From Halarcobacter sp. (GTDB taxonomy: Bacteria > Campylobacterota > Campylobacteria > Campylobacterales > Arcobacteraceae), in contig JAQYVX010000007.1 of NCBI GenBank assembly GCA_030145305.1, forward strand, positions 62,001 to 126,000: a stretch of 64,000 nt of DNA. Reading direction: 5' to 3'. A program made the translations under genes and the position numbers. The notes beneath the pieces were generated by a model. The model made no database searches and was not told the DNA's origin. It saw only the letters and a list, made by a program, of their open reading frames with translations. This document shows positions 33,638 to 44,736 of the stretch, one piece after another (within the stretch, counting starts at the first letter, position 1; each line of letters starts with the position of its first letter).

Positions 33638-35186
33638 TATCTTTTTTCTCACTCTTTTTATTAAGTAAGTTTTTTGCAAAACTATAAGCATCTTTAGTTA
33701 TATCTTCACCACTTATCATTCTAGCTATTTCATTAATTCTTGAATTCTCATCAAGTTTTCTTACACTAGAAACTCCATCTTTTTTATCTACTAAAAAATG
33801 TTGGGAAGCCGTTGAAGTTAGCTGTGGTTGATGTGATATTGCAAATATTTGATATGTTTTTGAAAGTTTATCTAAAACTGTTGCAATTGCTGAGCTCTCT
33901 TTTCCACTTAAATTTGCATCAATCTCATCTAAAAATAATATTCCATTTCCAATAATATCAAAATCACTAATCGAAGTTAATAAAGCTAATCTTAGACGAT
34001 TAAATTCACCTGAAGATATTGTTTCAAGGCTTACTCCATTTAATTCAAAATGTACCTTATCAAAACCTGTTTTATCTAGTTCTTTTTTATCTAAATTTAT
34101 TTTAGCATTTGATAGATATAAATATTTTAAATAGTAATTAATCTTCTCTTCCAAAACGCTAATTGATTCTTTTCTAAAAATAGAGATTTTTTTGGCTTTT
34201 TGTTCTATTTCTTCTGATATCTTAAATAAATTCTTTTCTAAAATAGACTTTTCAAAAGAGATATTTTCATAAGACTCTAACTCTTTTTCTTTTTGTTCTT
34301 TATAAGCTAAAGCCTCTTGAATTGAACCAAATCTTTTTTGTAAATTTGAAAGCTTTTCTATTCTATCAAGTACATTTTCAATATCAAGTTCTTCAAGTTC
34401 ACTTAAAGAGTCATTGAATCTTTCGTATATATTATTTAGTTCATTTATTGACTCATCAAAAAAAGTTGAATCCTCATCTAAGAGCTCTAATGCCGAATTT
34501 ACAGATGAACTATATGAAAAAATATCTTTAGAGTTTTCAATAGCTTCTTGAATTTTTTCTTTTTTTGCTAACTTTTTTTTAATATCATTTAGTTCTTCAT
34601 ACTCTCCAACTTCTGGATTAATAGATTTAATTTTTTCTATTTCAAATTTTGCAAACTCTTTTAAATCTTCTAATTTTGATTCATCATCTTTTATTTTTGC
34701 AAGCTCTTTTGTCATTTCTTGAAATTTTAAAAATTGTTCATCAAAACTACTTTTTAAAGAAGTAAACTCTTTTTGATTTCTACTTGACATTGAATCCAAA
34801 AATGAAATTAATTTAGAAGAATCAAAATCACTTGTATCTTTTAAATGAAGATGTTTTATTAACTTTTTTGAAAAACTATTTAAATTCTTTTTTGAAATAC
34901 TTTGTACATTTAAAAAATATCTAATTTTATCTTTTTTTATTTCTTTTATTACAATATCATCATTTACTTCAATATCATAAGCTTCATTTTTTATATTTAA
35001 GTTTGATAAACTCACCTCTCCTAAAGCTGCTTTTGATTCCCCAATAGCAAACAAAGATAATATCGTTTGCATTAATACTGATTTTCCAGCTCCTGAAGGG
35101 CCTGTAAAAACAACTAAACCATTTTTTAATTCTAAATCAACTTCTTTAAATGATAAAAAATCTTTTAAATATATTCTGTCAATCAT
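33621..35186 (-). CDS. recN: DNA repair protein RecN
   Basis: RecN is an SMC-like ATPase used in double-strand break repair. The 521-residue protein has Walker A GPSGAGKSVL near 29-38, long central coiled coils (about 150-330), the ABC signature as SSGEFNRLRLAL, Walker B ILFLDEIDANLSG and a final helix. It is slightly shorter than the 550-residue average. It follows nadK by five bases, a frequent pairing in bacteria. Confidence 0.96.
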   Translation of the reverse strand: MIDRIYLKDFLSFKEVDLELKNGLVVFTGPSGAGKSVLMQTILSLFAIGESKAALGEVSLSNLNIKNEAYDIEVNDDIVIKEIKKDKIRYFLNVQSISKKNLNSFSKKLIKHLHLKDTSDFDSSKLISFLDSMSSRNQKEFTSLKSSFDEQFLKFQEMTKELAKIKDDESKLEDLKEFAKFEIEKIKSINPEVGEYEELNDIKKKLAKKEKIQEAIENSKDIFSYSSSVNSALELLDEDSTFFDESINELNNIYERFNDSLSELEELDIENVLDRIEKLSNLQKRFGSIQEALAYKEQKEKELESYENISFEKSILEKNLFKISEEIEQKAKKISIFRKESISVLEEKINYYLKYLYLSNAKINLDKKELDKTGFDKVHFELNGVSLETISSGEFNRLRLALLTSISDFDIIGNGILFLDEIDANLSGKESSAIATVLDKLSKTYQIFAISHQPQLTSTASQHFLVDKKDGVSSVRKLDENSRINEIARMISGEDITKDAYSFAKNLLNKKSEKKDKKELI

Positions 35187-35191
35187 TTACT

Positions 35192-36061
35192 TTAATTACC
35201 CCATCCTAATTTGTCATTTAATACTTCAAAAAAGTTTCTTTCAATTCTATGTATTAATTTTGCTTTTTTCTTAGCAATTGTAACTTTAATAATAGTTTTG
35301 TCTTCTAATTCGTAAGTATCTTGTCCGTCAATCAATAAAACAGCACCTTGTGCATCACTTATTTTAAACTCTATTTCAACATCAGCTGGCATTACTAAAG
35401 GTCTTTGTGTTAAAGAGTGAGGAGAAACAGGAGTTATAATAAAAGCTTCTGTTAAAGGATATACTATAGGTCCTCCCACGGAGAGATTATATGCAGTTGA
35501 GCCTGTTGGTGTTGAAATTATTACGCCGTCTCCATTGTATGTATTAAAAAAATTACCATCAATCTTTGCTTTTGTTTTTATCATTGAGGATACTGTTTTT
35601 CGTGAAATTACAATATCATTGAAAGCTACAAATGTTTTGTTATTTACTTTACATTCAACTAGCATTCTATTATCAATTCTATAATTGTCCGAATTAAAAT
35701 CATCCAAAAAGTTTGCTAAATCTTCATAAAGAATATCTGTTAGGAATCCTAATGTTCCCATATGAATTCCAAGAATTGGAAGGTCAAATTCAAAAGAGTT
35801 TCTCACAACTGACAATAAAGTTCCATCGCCTCCAACTGAGATAAGAAAATCGACATCTTGACACAATTGTTTAAGTTCAATTCCGCTAGTTTCGCCTATC
35901 ATACTTGCACTATTTTTTTCTAAACTAATATTTATATTATGCTTTTCAAAACACTTTTTTATTTCTAAATATTCTTTTTTTATTTCAGGAGAATTAGGTT
36001 TTAAAATAATTCCTGCATTACTGATATTTCTCAGTTTTTCTACACTTCTTGTTATTTTCAA
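35192..36061 (-). CDS. nadK: NAD kinase
   Basis: NadK phosphorylates NAD to NADP. The 289-residue protein has the GGDGT motif in ISVGGDGTLLSV and the substrate loop STPTGSTAYNLS. The start is TTG at 36061 with AGGAG six bases upstream, the AGGAG lying inside the last codons of the SPOR-repeat gene. It is in one row with that gene and recN. Confidence 0.96.
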   Translation of the reverse strand: MKITRSVEKLRNISNAGIILKPNSPEIKKEYLEIKKCFEKHNINISLEKNSASMIGETSGIELKQLCQDVDFLISVGGDGTLLSVVRNSFEFDLPILGIHMGTLGFLTDILYEDLANFLDDFNSDNYRIDNRMLVECKVNNKTFVAFNDIVISRKTVSSMIKTKAKIDGNFFNTYNGDGVIISTPTGSTAYNLSVGGPIVYPLTEAFIITPVSPHSLTQRPLVMPADVEIEFKISDAQGAVLLIDGQDTYELEDKTIIKVTIAKKKAKLIHRIERNFFEVLNDKLGWGN

Positions 36062-36064
36062 ATA

Positions 36065-38002
36065 TTACTCCTGTATCATAAATTGAATTTCTTCTACTCT
36101 ATTAATTTCTTTTTCTAACTTTCTATTATTATAACTTTCAAATTTCTTTTGATTTGTTTTAATCTTTGAAACATATGGACTATTTTTTCGTAAAATATAA
36201 GGAAAATTATCAATAGCATTTCTTGCAGCTTTTGAAGTCTTATAATACCCATATATTACCCTATAATAATTATTTACTGTACCTATTGGAAAAGCAAGAG
36301 CATTACTTGTTAAGTTATACATAGAAAAAAAATCTTCTGGGCTTATGTCTTTTTTTAAAAAAGTAAGTAAGGTAACAGTGTATAGTTTAGAATTTTTATT
36401 AAAGAATTCTTCTTTTAAACGTTCGGAATTTTCAACTATTATTATCTTATCATTAGGATTCTGATTAATTGAATTTTCAATAAAATTTCTTTCTACAATA
36501 TCACTTTTTATACTCAAATCATTTGCTTTAAATTCTTTTAAACTTTTAGGGTTTTTAGCTTCTTTATGAAATTCTTTATATAGTTTTTGGTGGTTTTTTA
36601 TATTACTAACTCTTAGTTTTTCTATAGGAACAAAATTTATTTTTTCTATTGCTTTATTAGCTTCATTTTTTGTTTCATAAGCTCCGTATACTATTCTAGC
36701 ATACTCACTATTCTTCCCATATTTATATGCTAAAGCTTCATTTGTCATTCCATTTCTGATAAAATATTCTTCTATTGATATTTCATCTAATTTCAATTCT
36801 CCCAAATCCACTGTGAAAAAAGAACTTTTATCATTTAAAAAAACTTCATTTAAAATATTAAAATTTCCTTCACTCTCAATATAGTACACATCTTTTAGTT
36901 TTGAATGTTTGATAAATCTACTTCTATTTTCATCTTCTTTTATTCTTTTTTTTGGAATTTGTTTTGGAATTTGTTTTTTTATTACTCTCTTTTTTATAAT
37001 TTTTTTAGGCTTTTTTTTAGGCTTTTTTTTCAATATAGGGCTAGGTATTATTTTTGCTGTTAGTTCTTCTTTAAAAACTTTTTTGGGAATATCATTTATT
37101 TTTATAATCTTCATCTCATCACTAAGTTTTGTATTTATTACTTTTTCTTTTTCTTCTTTCTTATTTACTTTTAGTTCAACAATAGCACTCTTTTCCAAAC
37201 TATTTGGAAAACTTTTTAAATAAAAGCTCTGAAATTTATCCATTTTCATAGAAAAAGGAGAATTCATTCTAATTTTTTTGTCAAATCTCTTTATCGCACT
37301 TTCTGCTTCATTTCTATTCTTATATAATCCATAAATTATTCTAACCTTATCCCTATTTTTCCCATAAACATGAGCTAAAGCTTTATCTTCTAAACCATAA
37401 GTAGTAAAAAAGTTTTTTAAAGCTTCTTGGGAGAGAGGAACTGTTCCTAAAGCAATAGAGTAATAGTTTGAATCTTTATTAAAGAATTCTTTTTTTAATT
37501 CTTTTGCTTCTTTAGTATCTTTTATAAAAATTGAATTTTTTTTGTCTATTAAATCTATTTTTTTTAAATCTTTCTTACTTTTATTAATAGTTGTTTTTAT
37601 TATCTCTTTTTTTGTAAGATTAAAATTATTTTGATGTCTAAATAGTTTTGAAGAGTATGGTCTGTTTTCTTGTAATTCTATTGAAAGATTTTTTATATTT
37701 TCTTGGGCTTGAGTTCCATTTTTATAAACTCCTGCAATAATTTTTATATATTCTTTGTTTTTCCCATATTTATAAGCTAAGGCATTTGTGAGCTTAAATT
37801 TTTTAAAAAATTCAATAATATTATATTTATCAGTTTTTATTGTTGCTAAAGTAAGAGTATAATATTTTGTATTGGGATTTAAAAATTCATCTTTTAGATT
37901 AACTTGATTTGAGTTTTTATCTTCAACATATATTATGTCTTTTTGCATTGCATTTAGATTTATAACAATTAAAAAAATTAGTAAACTTTTAATAACAATC
38001 AC
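36065..38002 (-). CDS. Secreted protein with four SPOR-like repeats
   Basis: The 645-residue product has a signal peptide (residues 1-18) and four copies of an about 90-residue unit at roughly 36-124, 168-258, 384-472 and 528-618. Each copy reads 'EFxNxxxxYYT', then 'ALAYKYGKN', then 'YxRIIYGxYK' with 'EAxxAI', ending 'PYxxK...Q'. This agrees with the DamX-type SPOR fold, which binds denuded glycan strands at septa. Between copies 2 and 3 is a Lys/Pro-rich linker (about 325-353). The start is GTG 38002 with GAG six bases upstream. It is followed by nadK after three bases. Confidence 0.75.
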   Translation of the reverse strand: MIVIKSLLIFLIVINLNAMQKDIIYVEDKNSNQVNLKDEFLNPNTKYYTLTLATIKTDKYNIIEFFKKFKLTNALAYKYGKNKEYIKIIAGVYKNGTQAQENIKNLSIELQENRPYSSKLFRHQNNFNLTKKEIIKTTINKSKKDLKKIDLIDKKNSIFIKDTKEAKELKKEFFNKDSNYYSIALGTVPLSQEALKNFFTTYGLEDKALAHVYGKNRDKVRIIYGLYKNRNEAESAIKRFDKKIRMNSPFSMKMDKFQSFYLKSFPNSLEKSAIVELKVNKKEEKEKVINTKLSDEMKIIKINDIPKKVFKEELTAKIIPSPILKKKPKKKPKKIIKKRVIKKQIPKQIPKKRIKEDENRSRFIKHSKLKDVYYIESEGNFNILNEVFLNDKSSFFTVDLGELKLDEISIEEYFIRNGMTNEALAYKYGKNSEYARIVYGAYETKNEANKAIEKINFVPIEKLRVSNIKNHQKLYKEFHKEAKNPKSLKEFKANDLSIKSDIVERNFIENSINQNPNDKIIIVENSERLKEEFFNKNSKLYTVTLLTFLKKDISPEDFFSMYNLTSNALAFPIGTVNNYYRVIYGYYKTSKAARNAIDNFPYILRKNSPYVSKIKTNQKKFESYNNRKLEKEINRVEEIQFMIQE

Positions 38003-38147
38003 CCTTTTCTCTTTGTCTAGAATAAGCTAGATTTTATCTAATAATAATTTAAAGTAGGATTTAGATTAATTTAATTTTAATTTTAATTTAACTTATTGTA
38101 ATATTTATACGTTTGTTAAAATAGTTTACATACAAAAAGGATTGAAA

Positions 38148-38327
38148 TTGAATATACAAGTAAATGGAATAGTTGGTTTTATAATACTATTTTTTGACAT
38201 AATTGCAATTATAAAAATAGCTAAAAGTGGTGCTTCAACAGTAAACAAAGCAATATGGATTTTGATAGTCTTGTTTTTACCTCTAATTGGGCTTATTGCT
38301 TGGTACTTTCTTGGACCAAAAGGCTAG
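38148..38327 (+). CDS. Small PLDc_N-type membrane protein
   Basis: A 59-residue protein with two hydrophobic helices (about 7-25 and 37-55) and the end WYFLGPKG, matching the phospholipase D N-terminal-type (PLDc_N) family of small membrane proteins of unknown role. TTG 38148 is seven bases after AAAAAGG; another TTG at 38142 is too close to that site. It runs opposite to its neighbours and has its own terminator. Confidence 0.75.
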   Translation: MNIQVNGIVGFIILFFDIIAIIKIAKSGASTVNKAIWILIVLFLPLIGLIAWYFLGPKG

Positions 38328-38331
38328 AATA

Positions 38332-38364
38332 AAAAAAAGCCCCGACAAAAGTCGAGGCTTTTTA
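38332..38364. terminator. Bidirectional hairpin terminator
   Basis: Stem of about 12 base pairs with one mismatch: AAAAGCCCCGAC (ending 38346), loop AAAA, GTCGAGGCTTTTT (from 38351). A-tract on the left and T-tract on the right. It sits between the ends of the PLDc_N gene and fusA. Confidence 0.9.
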
Positions 38365-38391
38365 AGAAATTAAAAATTTCTATTTTCGTGA

Positions 38392-40500
38392 TTAACCATT
38401 TCTTTTTTTGATGATTTCTTCAGAAACATTCTTAGGAACATCCATGTAGTTATCAAAAATCATAGAATAAGTTGCTCTACCTTGAGACATAGATCTTAAG
38501 TCTGTAGAGTATCCGAACATTTCAGCTAATGGAATCATTGCTACAACTAGTTTAACACCAGCTCTATCATCCATAGATTGAACTTGTCCTCTTCTTTTGT
38601 TAACGTCACCGATAACATCTCCCATATAATCTTCAGGAGTTTCGATTTCAACTTTCATAATTGGTTCAAGAATTACAGGTTGAGCAGCATCTGATCTACA
38701 ACCTTTTTTGAATCCCATTGAAGCAGCAAGTTTAAACGCCATTTCAGATGAATCCACATCATGGTAAGAACCATCATATAAATCAACTGCAATATTAACT
38801 AATGGATAACCAGCTAGTATTCCACCAGCCATAGCTTCTTGACAACCTTTATCAACAGCAGGAACGTATTCTTTTGGAACAGAACCACCTTTGATAGATG
38901 ATGTAAATGCATAGTTTTCTTCACTATCAGCAGCCATAGGAGTAATAGTTAAATATACATGACCATATTGACCTTTACCACCAGATTGTTTAGCGTATTT
39001 ATATTCAACTTTAGTTTCATTTTTAATAGTTTCTCTATATGCAACTTGAGGAGCACCAACTTCAGCCTCAACTGAGAATTCTCTTTTCATTCTATCAACA
39101 AGAATTTCAAGGTGTAATTCACCCATTCCTGAAATAATAGTTTGACCAGATTCTTCATCAGTAGCTACTCTAAAAGATGGATCTTCTTGAGCTAATTTCC
39201 CTAAAGCAATACCCATTTTTTCTTGGTCAGCTTTAGTTTTAGGCTCAACTGCAACAGAAATAACTGGTTCAGGGAAATCCATTCTTTCCAAGATAACTGG
39301 ATCTTTATCAGATGCTAAAGTATCACCAGTAATTGTTGATTTTAAACCAACAACAGCACCAATTTCTCCAGCATATAATTCAGTAACTTCTTCTCTTTTT
39401 ACTGCGTGCATTTTAAGAAGTCTACCAATTCTTTCTTTTTTCATTTTTGTAGAGTTCATTACATAAGTACCAGACCTAAGAACACCTCTATAAATTCTTG
39501 TAAAAGTCAACTGTCCAACAAATGGATCAGTCATAATTTTAAAAGCAAGAGCGGCAACTTCACCATCATCAGTAGAAGGTACAATTACAGCTTCACCATC
39601 TTGTGTTTCACCTTTAATATCTTCAACTTCTAATGGAGATGGTAAATACATAGCAACAGCGTCAAGTAAAGTTTGAACACCTTTGTTTTTAAATGCAGTA
39701 CCACAAGTCATTGGAGTAATTGTCATATTTAGACAACCTTTTTTAAGACCCATAACAATTTCATCTTCAGTTAATTCAATACCTTCAAGATATTTTTCCA
39801 TTAATTCATCATCAGCTTCAGCAGCAGCTTCAACCATTTTTTCTCTATATTCTTCAGCTTTTTCTTGTAATTCGGCAGGAATATCTTCAACATGGTAATT
39901 TGAACCCATTTCAGCATCAAGATCCCAAACGATTGCTTTCATTTGTACTAAATCAACAACACCTTGGAAGTTTTCTTCAGCACCAATAGGAATTTGAACA
40001 GGAATAGCATTAGATTTAAGTCTAGTATTAACTTGCTCTTCTACATTAAAGAAATCAGCACCAGTTCTATCCATTTTATTAACAAAAATCATTCTTGGAA
40101 CTCTATATTTATTTGCTTGTCTCCAAACAGTTTCAGATTGTGGTTGAACCCCACCTACTGAACAAAATACAGCTACAGCACCATCAAGAACTCTCATAGA
40201 TCTTTCAACTTCAATAGTAAAGTCAACGTGACCTGGAGTGTCAATGATATTAATCATTAAATCATCGCCAGTTTTTGGGTGTTTCCAGTGACAAGTTGTA
40301 GCAGCAGAAGTAATTGTAATACCTCTTTCTTGCTCTTGTTCCATCCAGTCCATTGTTGCAGCACCATCATGTACTTCACCAATTTTATGCTCAACACCTG
40401 TGTAGAATAAAATTCTTTCAGTTGTTGTAGTTTTACCTGCATCAATATGAGCAGCAATTCCGATATTTCTAAGTCTATTAAGTGGTGTGTTTCTTGCCAT
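38392..40500 (-). CDS. fusA: Translation elongation factor G
   Basis: EF-G moves tRNA and mRNA through the ribosome. The 702-residue protein starts with GTPase motifs [26 protein letters not shown] and [10 protein letters not shown], and shows domain IV/V features ([26 protein letters not shown]). It follows rpsG by nine bases in the streptomycin operon order rpsL-rpsG-fusA; tuf does not follow. Confidence 0.98.
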   Translation of the reverse strand: MARNTPLNRLRNIGIAAHIDAGKTTTTERILFYTGVEHKIGEVHDGAATMDWMEQEQERGITITSAATTCHWKHPKTGDDLMINIIDTPGHVDFTIEVERSMRVLDGAVAVFCSVGGVQPQSETVWRQANKYRVPRMIFVNKMDRTGADFFNVEEQVNTRLKSNAIPVQIPIGAEENFQGVVDLVQMKAIVWDLDAEMGSNYHVEDIPAELQEKAEEYREKMVEAAAEADDELMEKYLEGIELTEDEIVMGLKKGCLNMTITPMTCGTAFKNKGVQTLLDAVAMYLPSPLEVEDIKGETQDGEAVIVPSTDDGEVAALAFKIMTDPFVGQLTFTRIYRGVLRSGTYVMNSTKMKKERIGRLLKMHAVKREEVTELYAGEIGAVVGLKSTITGDTLASDKDPVILERMDFPEPVISVAVEPKTKADQEKMGIALGKLAQEDPSFRVATDEESGQTIISGMGELHLEILVDRMKREFSVEAEVGAPQVAYRETIKNETKVEYKYAKQSGGKGQYGHVYLTITPMAADSEENYAFTSSIKGGSVPKEYVPAVDKGCQEAMAGGILAGYPLVNIAVDLYDGSYHDVDSSEMAFKLAASMGFKKGCRSDAAQPVILEPIMKVEIETPEDYMGDVIGDVNKRRGQVQSMDDRAGVKLVVAMIPLAEMFGYSTDLRSMSQGRATYSMIFDNYMDVPKNVSEEIIKKRNG

Positions 40501-40509
40501 TTTAATTTC

Positions 40510-40989
<480 letters not shown>

Positions 40990-40993
40990 CTAC

Positions 40994-41368
40994 TTATTTC
41001 TTTGGTCTTTTAGTACCATATTTAGATCTTGCAACAGTTCTGTTTGCAACACCAGCAGTATCTAAAGCACCTCTAACGATGTGATATTTTACACCAGGTA
41101 AATCTTTTACTCTTCCGCCTCTTACTAATACAATAGAGTGTTCTTGAAGGTTGTGACCTTCTCCACCGATGTATGAGATAACTTCGAATCCAGTTGTTAA
41201 TCTAACTTTTGCAACTTTTCTTAAAGCCGAGTTAGGTTTCTTTGGAGTTGTAGTATATACTCTAGTACATACTCCTCTTCTTTGTGGACATTTTTTAAGA
41301 GCTGGAGATGGTGACGTTTTAATCACTTTTTTTCGCTCTTTTCTTACAAGCTGATTGATTGTAGGCAT
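40994..41368 (-). CDS. rpsL: 30S ribosomal protein S12
   Basis: S12 is at the decoding centre. The 124-residue sequence shows [28 protein letters not shown] (with the Lys known for streptomycin resistance changes) and [12 protein letters not shown]. It is first in its operon behind a 264-base leader/promoter region with a GC-rich structured part. Confidence 0.98.
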   Translation of the reverse strand: MPTINQLVRKERKKVIKTSPSPALKKCPQRRGVCTRVYTTTPKKPNSALRKVAKVRLTTGFEVISYIGGEGHNLQEHSIVLVRGGRVKDLPGVKYHIVRGALDTAGVANRTVARSKYGTKRPKK

Positions 41369-41445
41369 TCTTTCCCTTTATTTAGTTTTAGAGTAATCTA
41401 TTAATTAATTGTGTGAATCAGTTAAAGATTCTCTATTTATTGGTT

Positions 41446-41500
41446 TGAGCTCTAAAGCGGCTCAGGCTTCTCGTTACACCCTCACGGTGCCATGACATAT
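41446..41500 (-). promoter_or_regulatory. GC-rich structured leader of the rpsL operon
   Basis: Within an otherwise AT-rich gap (41369-41632), this segment is strikingly GC-rich. On the minus strand CACC and GGTG can pair around GTGAG. Farther on, GAAGC with GCTTT and GAGC with GCTC form two stems that exclude each other. It lies about 80-130 bases before the rpsL ATG. TATGATT and TATAAT boxes farther upstream (near 41508 and 41575) are possible promoters. An autoregulatory ribosomal-protein leader is the natural idea; no known leader family was recognised. Confidence 0.45.
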
Positions 41501-41632
41501 GATAAGAATCATAATCAAAACGATACTACCATTCTAGAGAAACGTTGAGTGTTTTCTAAAAAAGTATGCGATTATACTTAAACTAATCTTAAATATTACT
41601 TATTTTAGATTTAAATTTGAGTAAAGATAATT

Positions 41633-42508
41633 TTAAAACCTTTGTTTTGAACAAAACTTATATATACGATTTAAAAATTCGAACTCTAAATAATAAGCAT
41701 GTAACATAAGTCTTTTTTCACCTGTGATTTTTATTCTTTCCTCTAAAGACACTTCTTTTTTCAAAATTTTATCTACAAATACTTCATCTAATCCATAAAT
41801 TGGGTCACCTACAATTCTATGTCCTATAGAATCTAAATGAACTCTTATTTGATGTTGACGTCCTGTATAAGGAGTAGCTTCTACTAAAGTTTGATTTTTT
41901 CTTTTATCATAAAGTATTGGCTTGATTAGAGTTGATGATTCTTTACCCTCATTTGAAGTTTTCATTTTGATACTTATTAAGCCACTTGAATTAGTGATTT
42001 TTTTATTTATTAAAATCTCTTCTTTTATTTCACCCTCAAGCAAAGCTTGATATTTTTTTACAAACTCTTTTTCTTCAAACATAGAACTTAATACAAAATG
42101 TGAATATTGATTTTTGGATACTAATACAAGGCCTGAAGTTTCGGCATCAATTCTATGCACCAATTTAGCATCATTTCCAAATTGGTATCTAATTTCATCT
42201 AAAAGTGTATACTTATTTGATCTTGCATTTGGGTGAACTATAAGACCTGAGGGTTTATCAAAAATAACAAAATGTTCTGTTTGAAAAATAGGTTTTAGAC
42301 CTTTTGTAATTGGCTCATAAATTGATACTTCTATAAAACCAGATTTTAAAACAAAGCCTTTTTGTAAGCGTCGTTTTTTATTATCTACGATTCTACCTTT
42401 TTGCAAGAGTTTCATAGCCAAGGAACTTTCTAGCTTTACAGTTTGAACTAAAAAATCATCTACTTTTATACCAGGGTTTACATCAAAGCGTTTTAAAACA
42501 TAAGGCAA
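41633..42508 (-). CDS. RluA/RluD-family RNA pseudouridine synthase
   Basis: The 291-residue protein has an N-terminal S4 region (LLQKGRIVDNKKRRLQKGF) and the catalytic domain with LVHRIDAETSGLVLV (catalytic Asp) and GRQHQIRVHLDSIGHRIVGD. It is distinct from the enzyme at 25.8 kb. RNA target unknown. The start is TTG 42508 with AAAAGGA five bases upstream. It lies upstream of the rpsL leader on the same strand. Confidence 0.9.
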   Translation of the reverse strand: MPYVLKRFDVNPGIKVDDFLVQTVKLESSLAMKLLQKGRIVDNKKRRLQKGFVLKSGFIEVSIYEPITKGLKPIFQTEHFVIFDKPSGLIVHPNARSNKYTLLDEIRYQFGNDAKLVHRIDAETSGLVLVSKNQYSHFVLSSMFEEKEFVKKYQALLEGEIKEEILINKKITNSSGLISIKMKTSNEGKESSTLIKPILYDKRKNQTLVEATPYTGRQHQIRVHLDSIGHRIVGDPIYGLDEVFVDKILKKEVSLEERIKITGEKRLMLHAYYLEFEFLNRIYKFCSKQRF

Positions 42509-42550
42509 AATTATCCTTTTAAATAAAAAGGGGGAATACTTCCCTCTTTT

Positions 42551-44674
42551 TTATTCTTCTCTAAATTTTTTGTTACTTACATTTTCAATAATATTTTCAG
42601 CAATATTTGAAGTATCAAGTGCTATTTGATTTGTATGATTTGCTACATTTGCATTCTCTTGAGTTCTTGAATCAAGATTTGCTACAGCATCATTAATCTG
42701 CTCAATTCCTTCTTTTTGCTCTTTTGAAGAGTGTTCTATTTGAGAAATCACTTCTGTAGTTTTTCTTATATTTTCATTTAATACTATATATCCATTAATC
42801 ATTTCATCAGCATTCTTTTTACCAATGTTAGTCTTAACAGTAGCATTTTCTACAAGTTCTTTAATCTCTTTTGCAGCTTCTGCACTTCTTGAAGCTAGGT
42901 TTCTAACTTCTTGTGCAACAACAGCAAAGCCTTTTCCAGCTTCACCAGCAGTTGCTGCTTCAACAGCTGCATTTAGTGATAAAATATTTGTTTGAAATGC
43001 TATTTGGTCAATTATAGTAATTGATTCTGCAATAGCTGCTGTTTGTTCATTTATCTCAGTCATTGATTCAACTGTAAGTTTTGCTAACTCTTGTCCATTT
43101 TTTATTGAATCTATTAAGTTATTAGAATAAACTACCATTTCAGATATATTTTGAGTAGTTTCAATAATAGTTGAAGTAATCTCTTCTAAAGATGCTGAAG
43201 TCTCTTCTAAAGATGCAGCTGTTTCAGTTGATGATTTATTTAAAATATCAACATTTTCTAAAAGTTGTTTAGCATTTTTTTCTAAAACAATACCTAAATT
43301 ATAATTCTCTTGTAACATTTTATTAATAATATCACACAGTCCATTTAGACCTTTTGATACTTTACCATTTGCATTTGGAATATTCTCTACAAAGTTAAAT
43401 TTAGAATATTCATCAAGAGAAGATAAAATAGTATTAATATCACTATTTACATTTTCACTTACTGCTTCAATCATATCATTGATAATATCTTTTAACTCAT
43501 TTAATGAAGGATTAGATGATTCTTTATGAACTTTTAAATCTAACTTCCCTTCTTTGATTCTATTAACTACTTTTTTTACATCTTCAATTAGTAGTTTGTC
43601 TTTATCAATATTTTGTTTTACACTTTCTATTTCAGAATCAATCTTTTTTGCCATATTACCAAATTCATCTTCTGTATCTATATTAAGTAGTTCAACACTA
43701 TGCGTTTCACCTTTTAGATAATCAAAAAAGCTATATAAACCATCTTCAAGCTTTTTTAAAGGACTTAAAAGATTTTTCAATAAGAAGAATATTAATGCTA
43801 AAATAGCAACTAATAAAGCTACAAAAAGAAGTATTTCTTTATATATACCTTTTTTTATTTCTTTAAAAATAGTATCTTTTTCTATTTCAACAACTAAATA
43901 CCAAGATGAAAATGGAACTTTACTATATGAAACAAGTTTTGATACACCATTATCTTCTACATCTGAGAACTTATCATTTTCTTCTGATTTAACTTTTTTG
44001 AAAAGTTTACTCTCTTTTTTTAGTAACTTTTTATCTTTATGAATTAAAAATTTACCTTCAGCAGATAAAAGGTAAGCAAGCCCTGTTTCTCCAAGTTTTA
44101 GATTTAATATTTCTTTTACTACTGTATCTAAGAAAATATTTGCTCCAACAACTCCTATTAATTTTCCATCAACATAGTATGGAGCAAAAACAGTAATAAC
44201 TAATCTTTTTGTTGTATTATCAACAAAAGGACTTGTAACTCCTTCTTTATTTGTCGCTTTAGATTTTTTGAACCAAGGTCTAAGTCTTGCATCATAATTC
44301 ATAGTAGCAATACTTTTAAAACTACCATCGAACTTAATCAAATCTCCATTATCTTCTAAACCTAAATACATACTTGCAAAGTTTCCTGATTTTTTACCCA
44401 ACATCAATTGGTCTATTAAAACTTTGTTTTCAATAGTAAGATTTTCATTTTTAATCATTTGAACAACTGAGCTTACAACTTGCATTTTTGATTCTAAATA
44501 ATCATTAATGAATTTTGATGTTTGCTTAGAAAGTGCTAATTGATCTGATTTCACTAAATTGTGTTCAGATTTATACTTACTTGAAGTATTGTAAAATCCT
44601 AAAATTAAAAAAGAGCACGAAATACTTATAAATAGAAGTATTAGAAGTTTTGCTTTTATACTAGACAGTTTCAT
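42551..44674 (-). CDS. Methyl-accepting chemotaxis protein with dCache sensor
   Basis: In order the 707-residue receptor has a membrane helix (about 8-26), a periplasmic dCache domain (about 40-275), a second membrane helix (about 278-300), a HAMP-like and helical linker, and a signalling domain with the conserved tip [20 protein letters not shown]. In the sensor, Y127, R132, W134, F135 and N179 align by spacing to the amino-acid-binding motif of dCache_1 domains (Y, R, W, Y, D), with two substitutions. There is no C-terminal CheR-tether pentapeptide. The gene stands alone with a palindrome in front. Confidence 0.93.
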   Translation of the reverse strand: MKLSSIKAKLLILLFISISCSFLILGFYNTSSKYKSEHNLVKSDQLALSKQTSKFINDYLESKMQVVSSVVQMIKNENLTIENKVLIDQLMLGKKSGNFASMYLGLEDNGDLIKFDGSFKSIATMNYDARLRPWFKKSKATNKEGVTSPFVDNTTKRLVITVFAPYYVDGKLIGVVGANIFLDTVVKEILNLKLGETGLAYLLSAEGKFLIHKDKKLLKKESKLFKKVKSEENDKFSDVEDNGVSKLVSYSKVPFSSWYLVVEIEKDTIFKEIKKGIYKEILLFVALLVAILALIFFLLKNLLSPLKKLEDGLYSFFDYLKGETHSVELLNIDTEDEFGNMAKKIDSEIESVKQNIDKDKLLIEDVKKVVNRIKEGKLDLKVHKESSNPSLNELKDIINDMIEAVSENVNSDINTILSSLDEYSKFNFVENIPNANGKVSKGLNGLCDIINKMLQENYNLGIVLEKNAKQLLENVDILNKSSTETAASLEETSASLEEITSTIIETTQNISEMVVYSNNLIDSIKNGQELAKLTVESMTEINEQTAAIAESITIIDQIAFQTNILSLNAAVEAATAGEAGKGFAVVAQEVRNLASRSAEAAKEIKELVENATVKTNIGKKNADEMINGYIVLNENIRKTTEVISQIEHSSKEQKEGIEQINDAVANLDSRTQENANVANHTNQIALDTSNIAENIIENVSNKKFREE

Positions 44675-44716
44675 CTTTTTTCCTTAATATAATAATAATG
44701 AATAATAACACATAGT

Positions 44717-44736
44717 TATGTCATTAATATGACATA
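44717..44736. promoter_or_regulatory. Perfect inverted repeat upstream of the chemoreceptor gene
   Basis: Arms TATGTCAT and ATGACATA around TAAT form a 20-base palindrome, 42 bases from the receptor start codon. This is a plausible position for an operator over the promoter. The transcription factor is unknown. Confidence 0.5.

Noticed and set aside
38060-38100. Repeated TTAATTTTAATTTTAATTT sequence as a regulatory repeat
   Set aside because: Simple AT-rich sequence in an AT-rich genome; probably part of promoter UP-like DNA and not a defined element.
41446-41500. tRNA-like or small stable RNA in the GC-rich gap before rpsL
   Set aside because: No T-loop (TTCRA), acceptor stem or CCA could be assembled; a leader structure is more likely.
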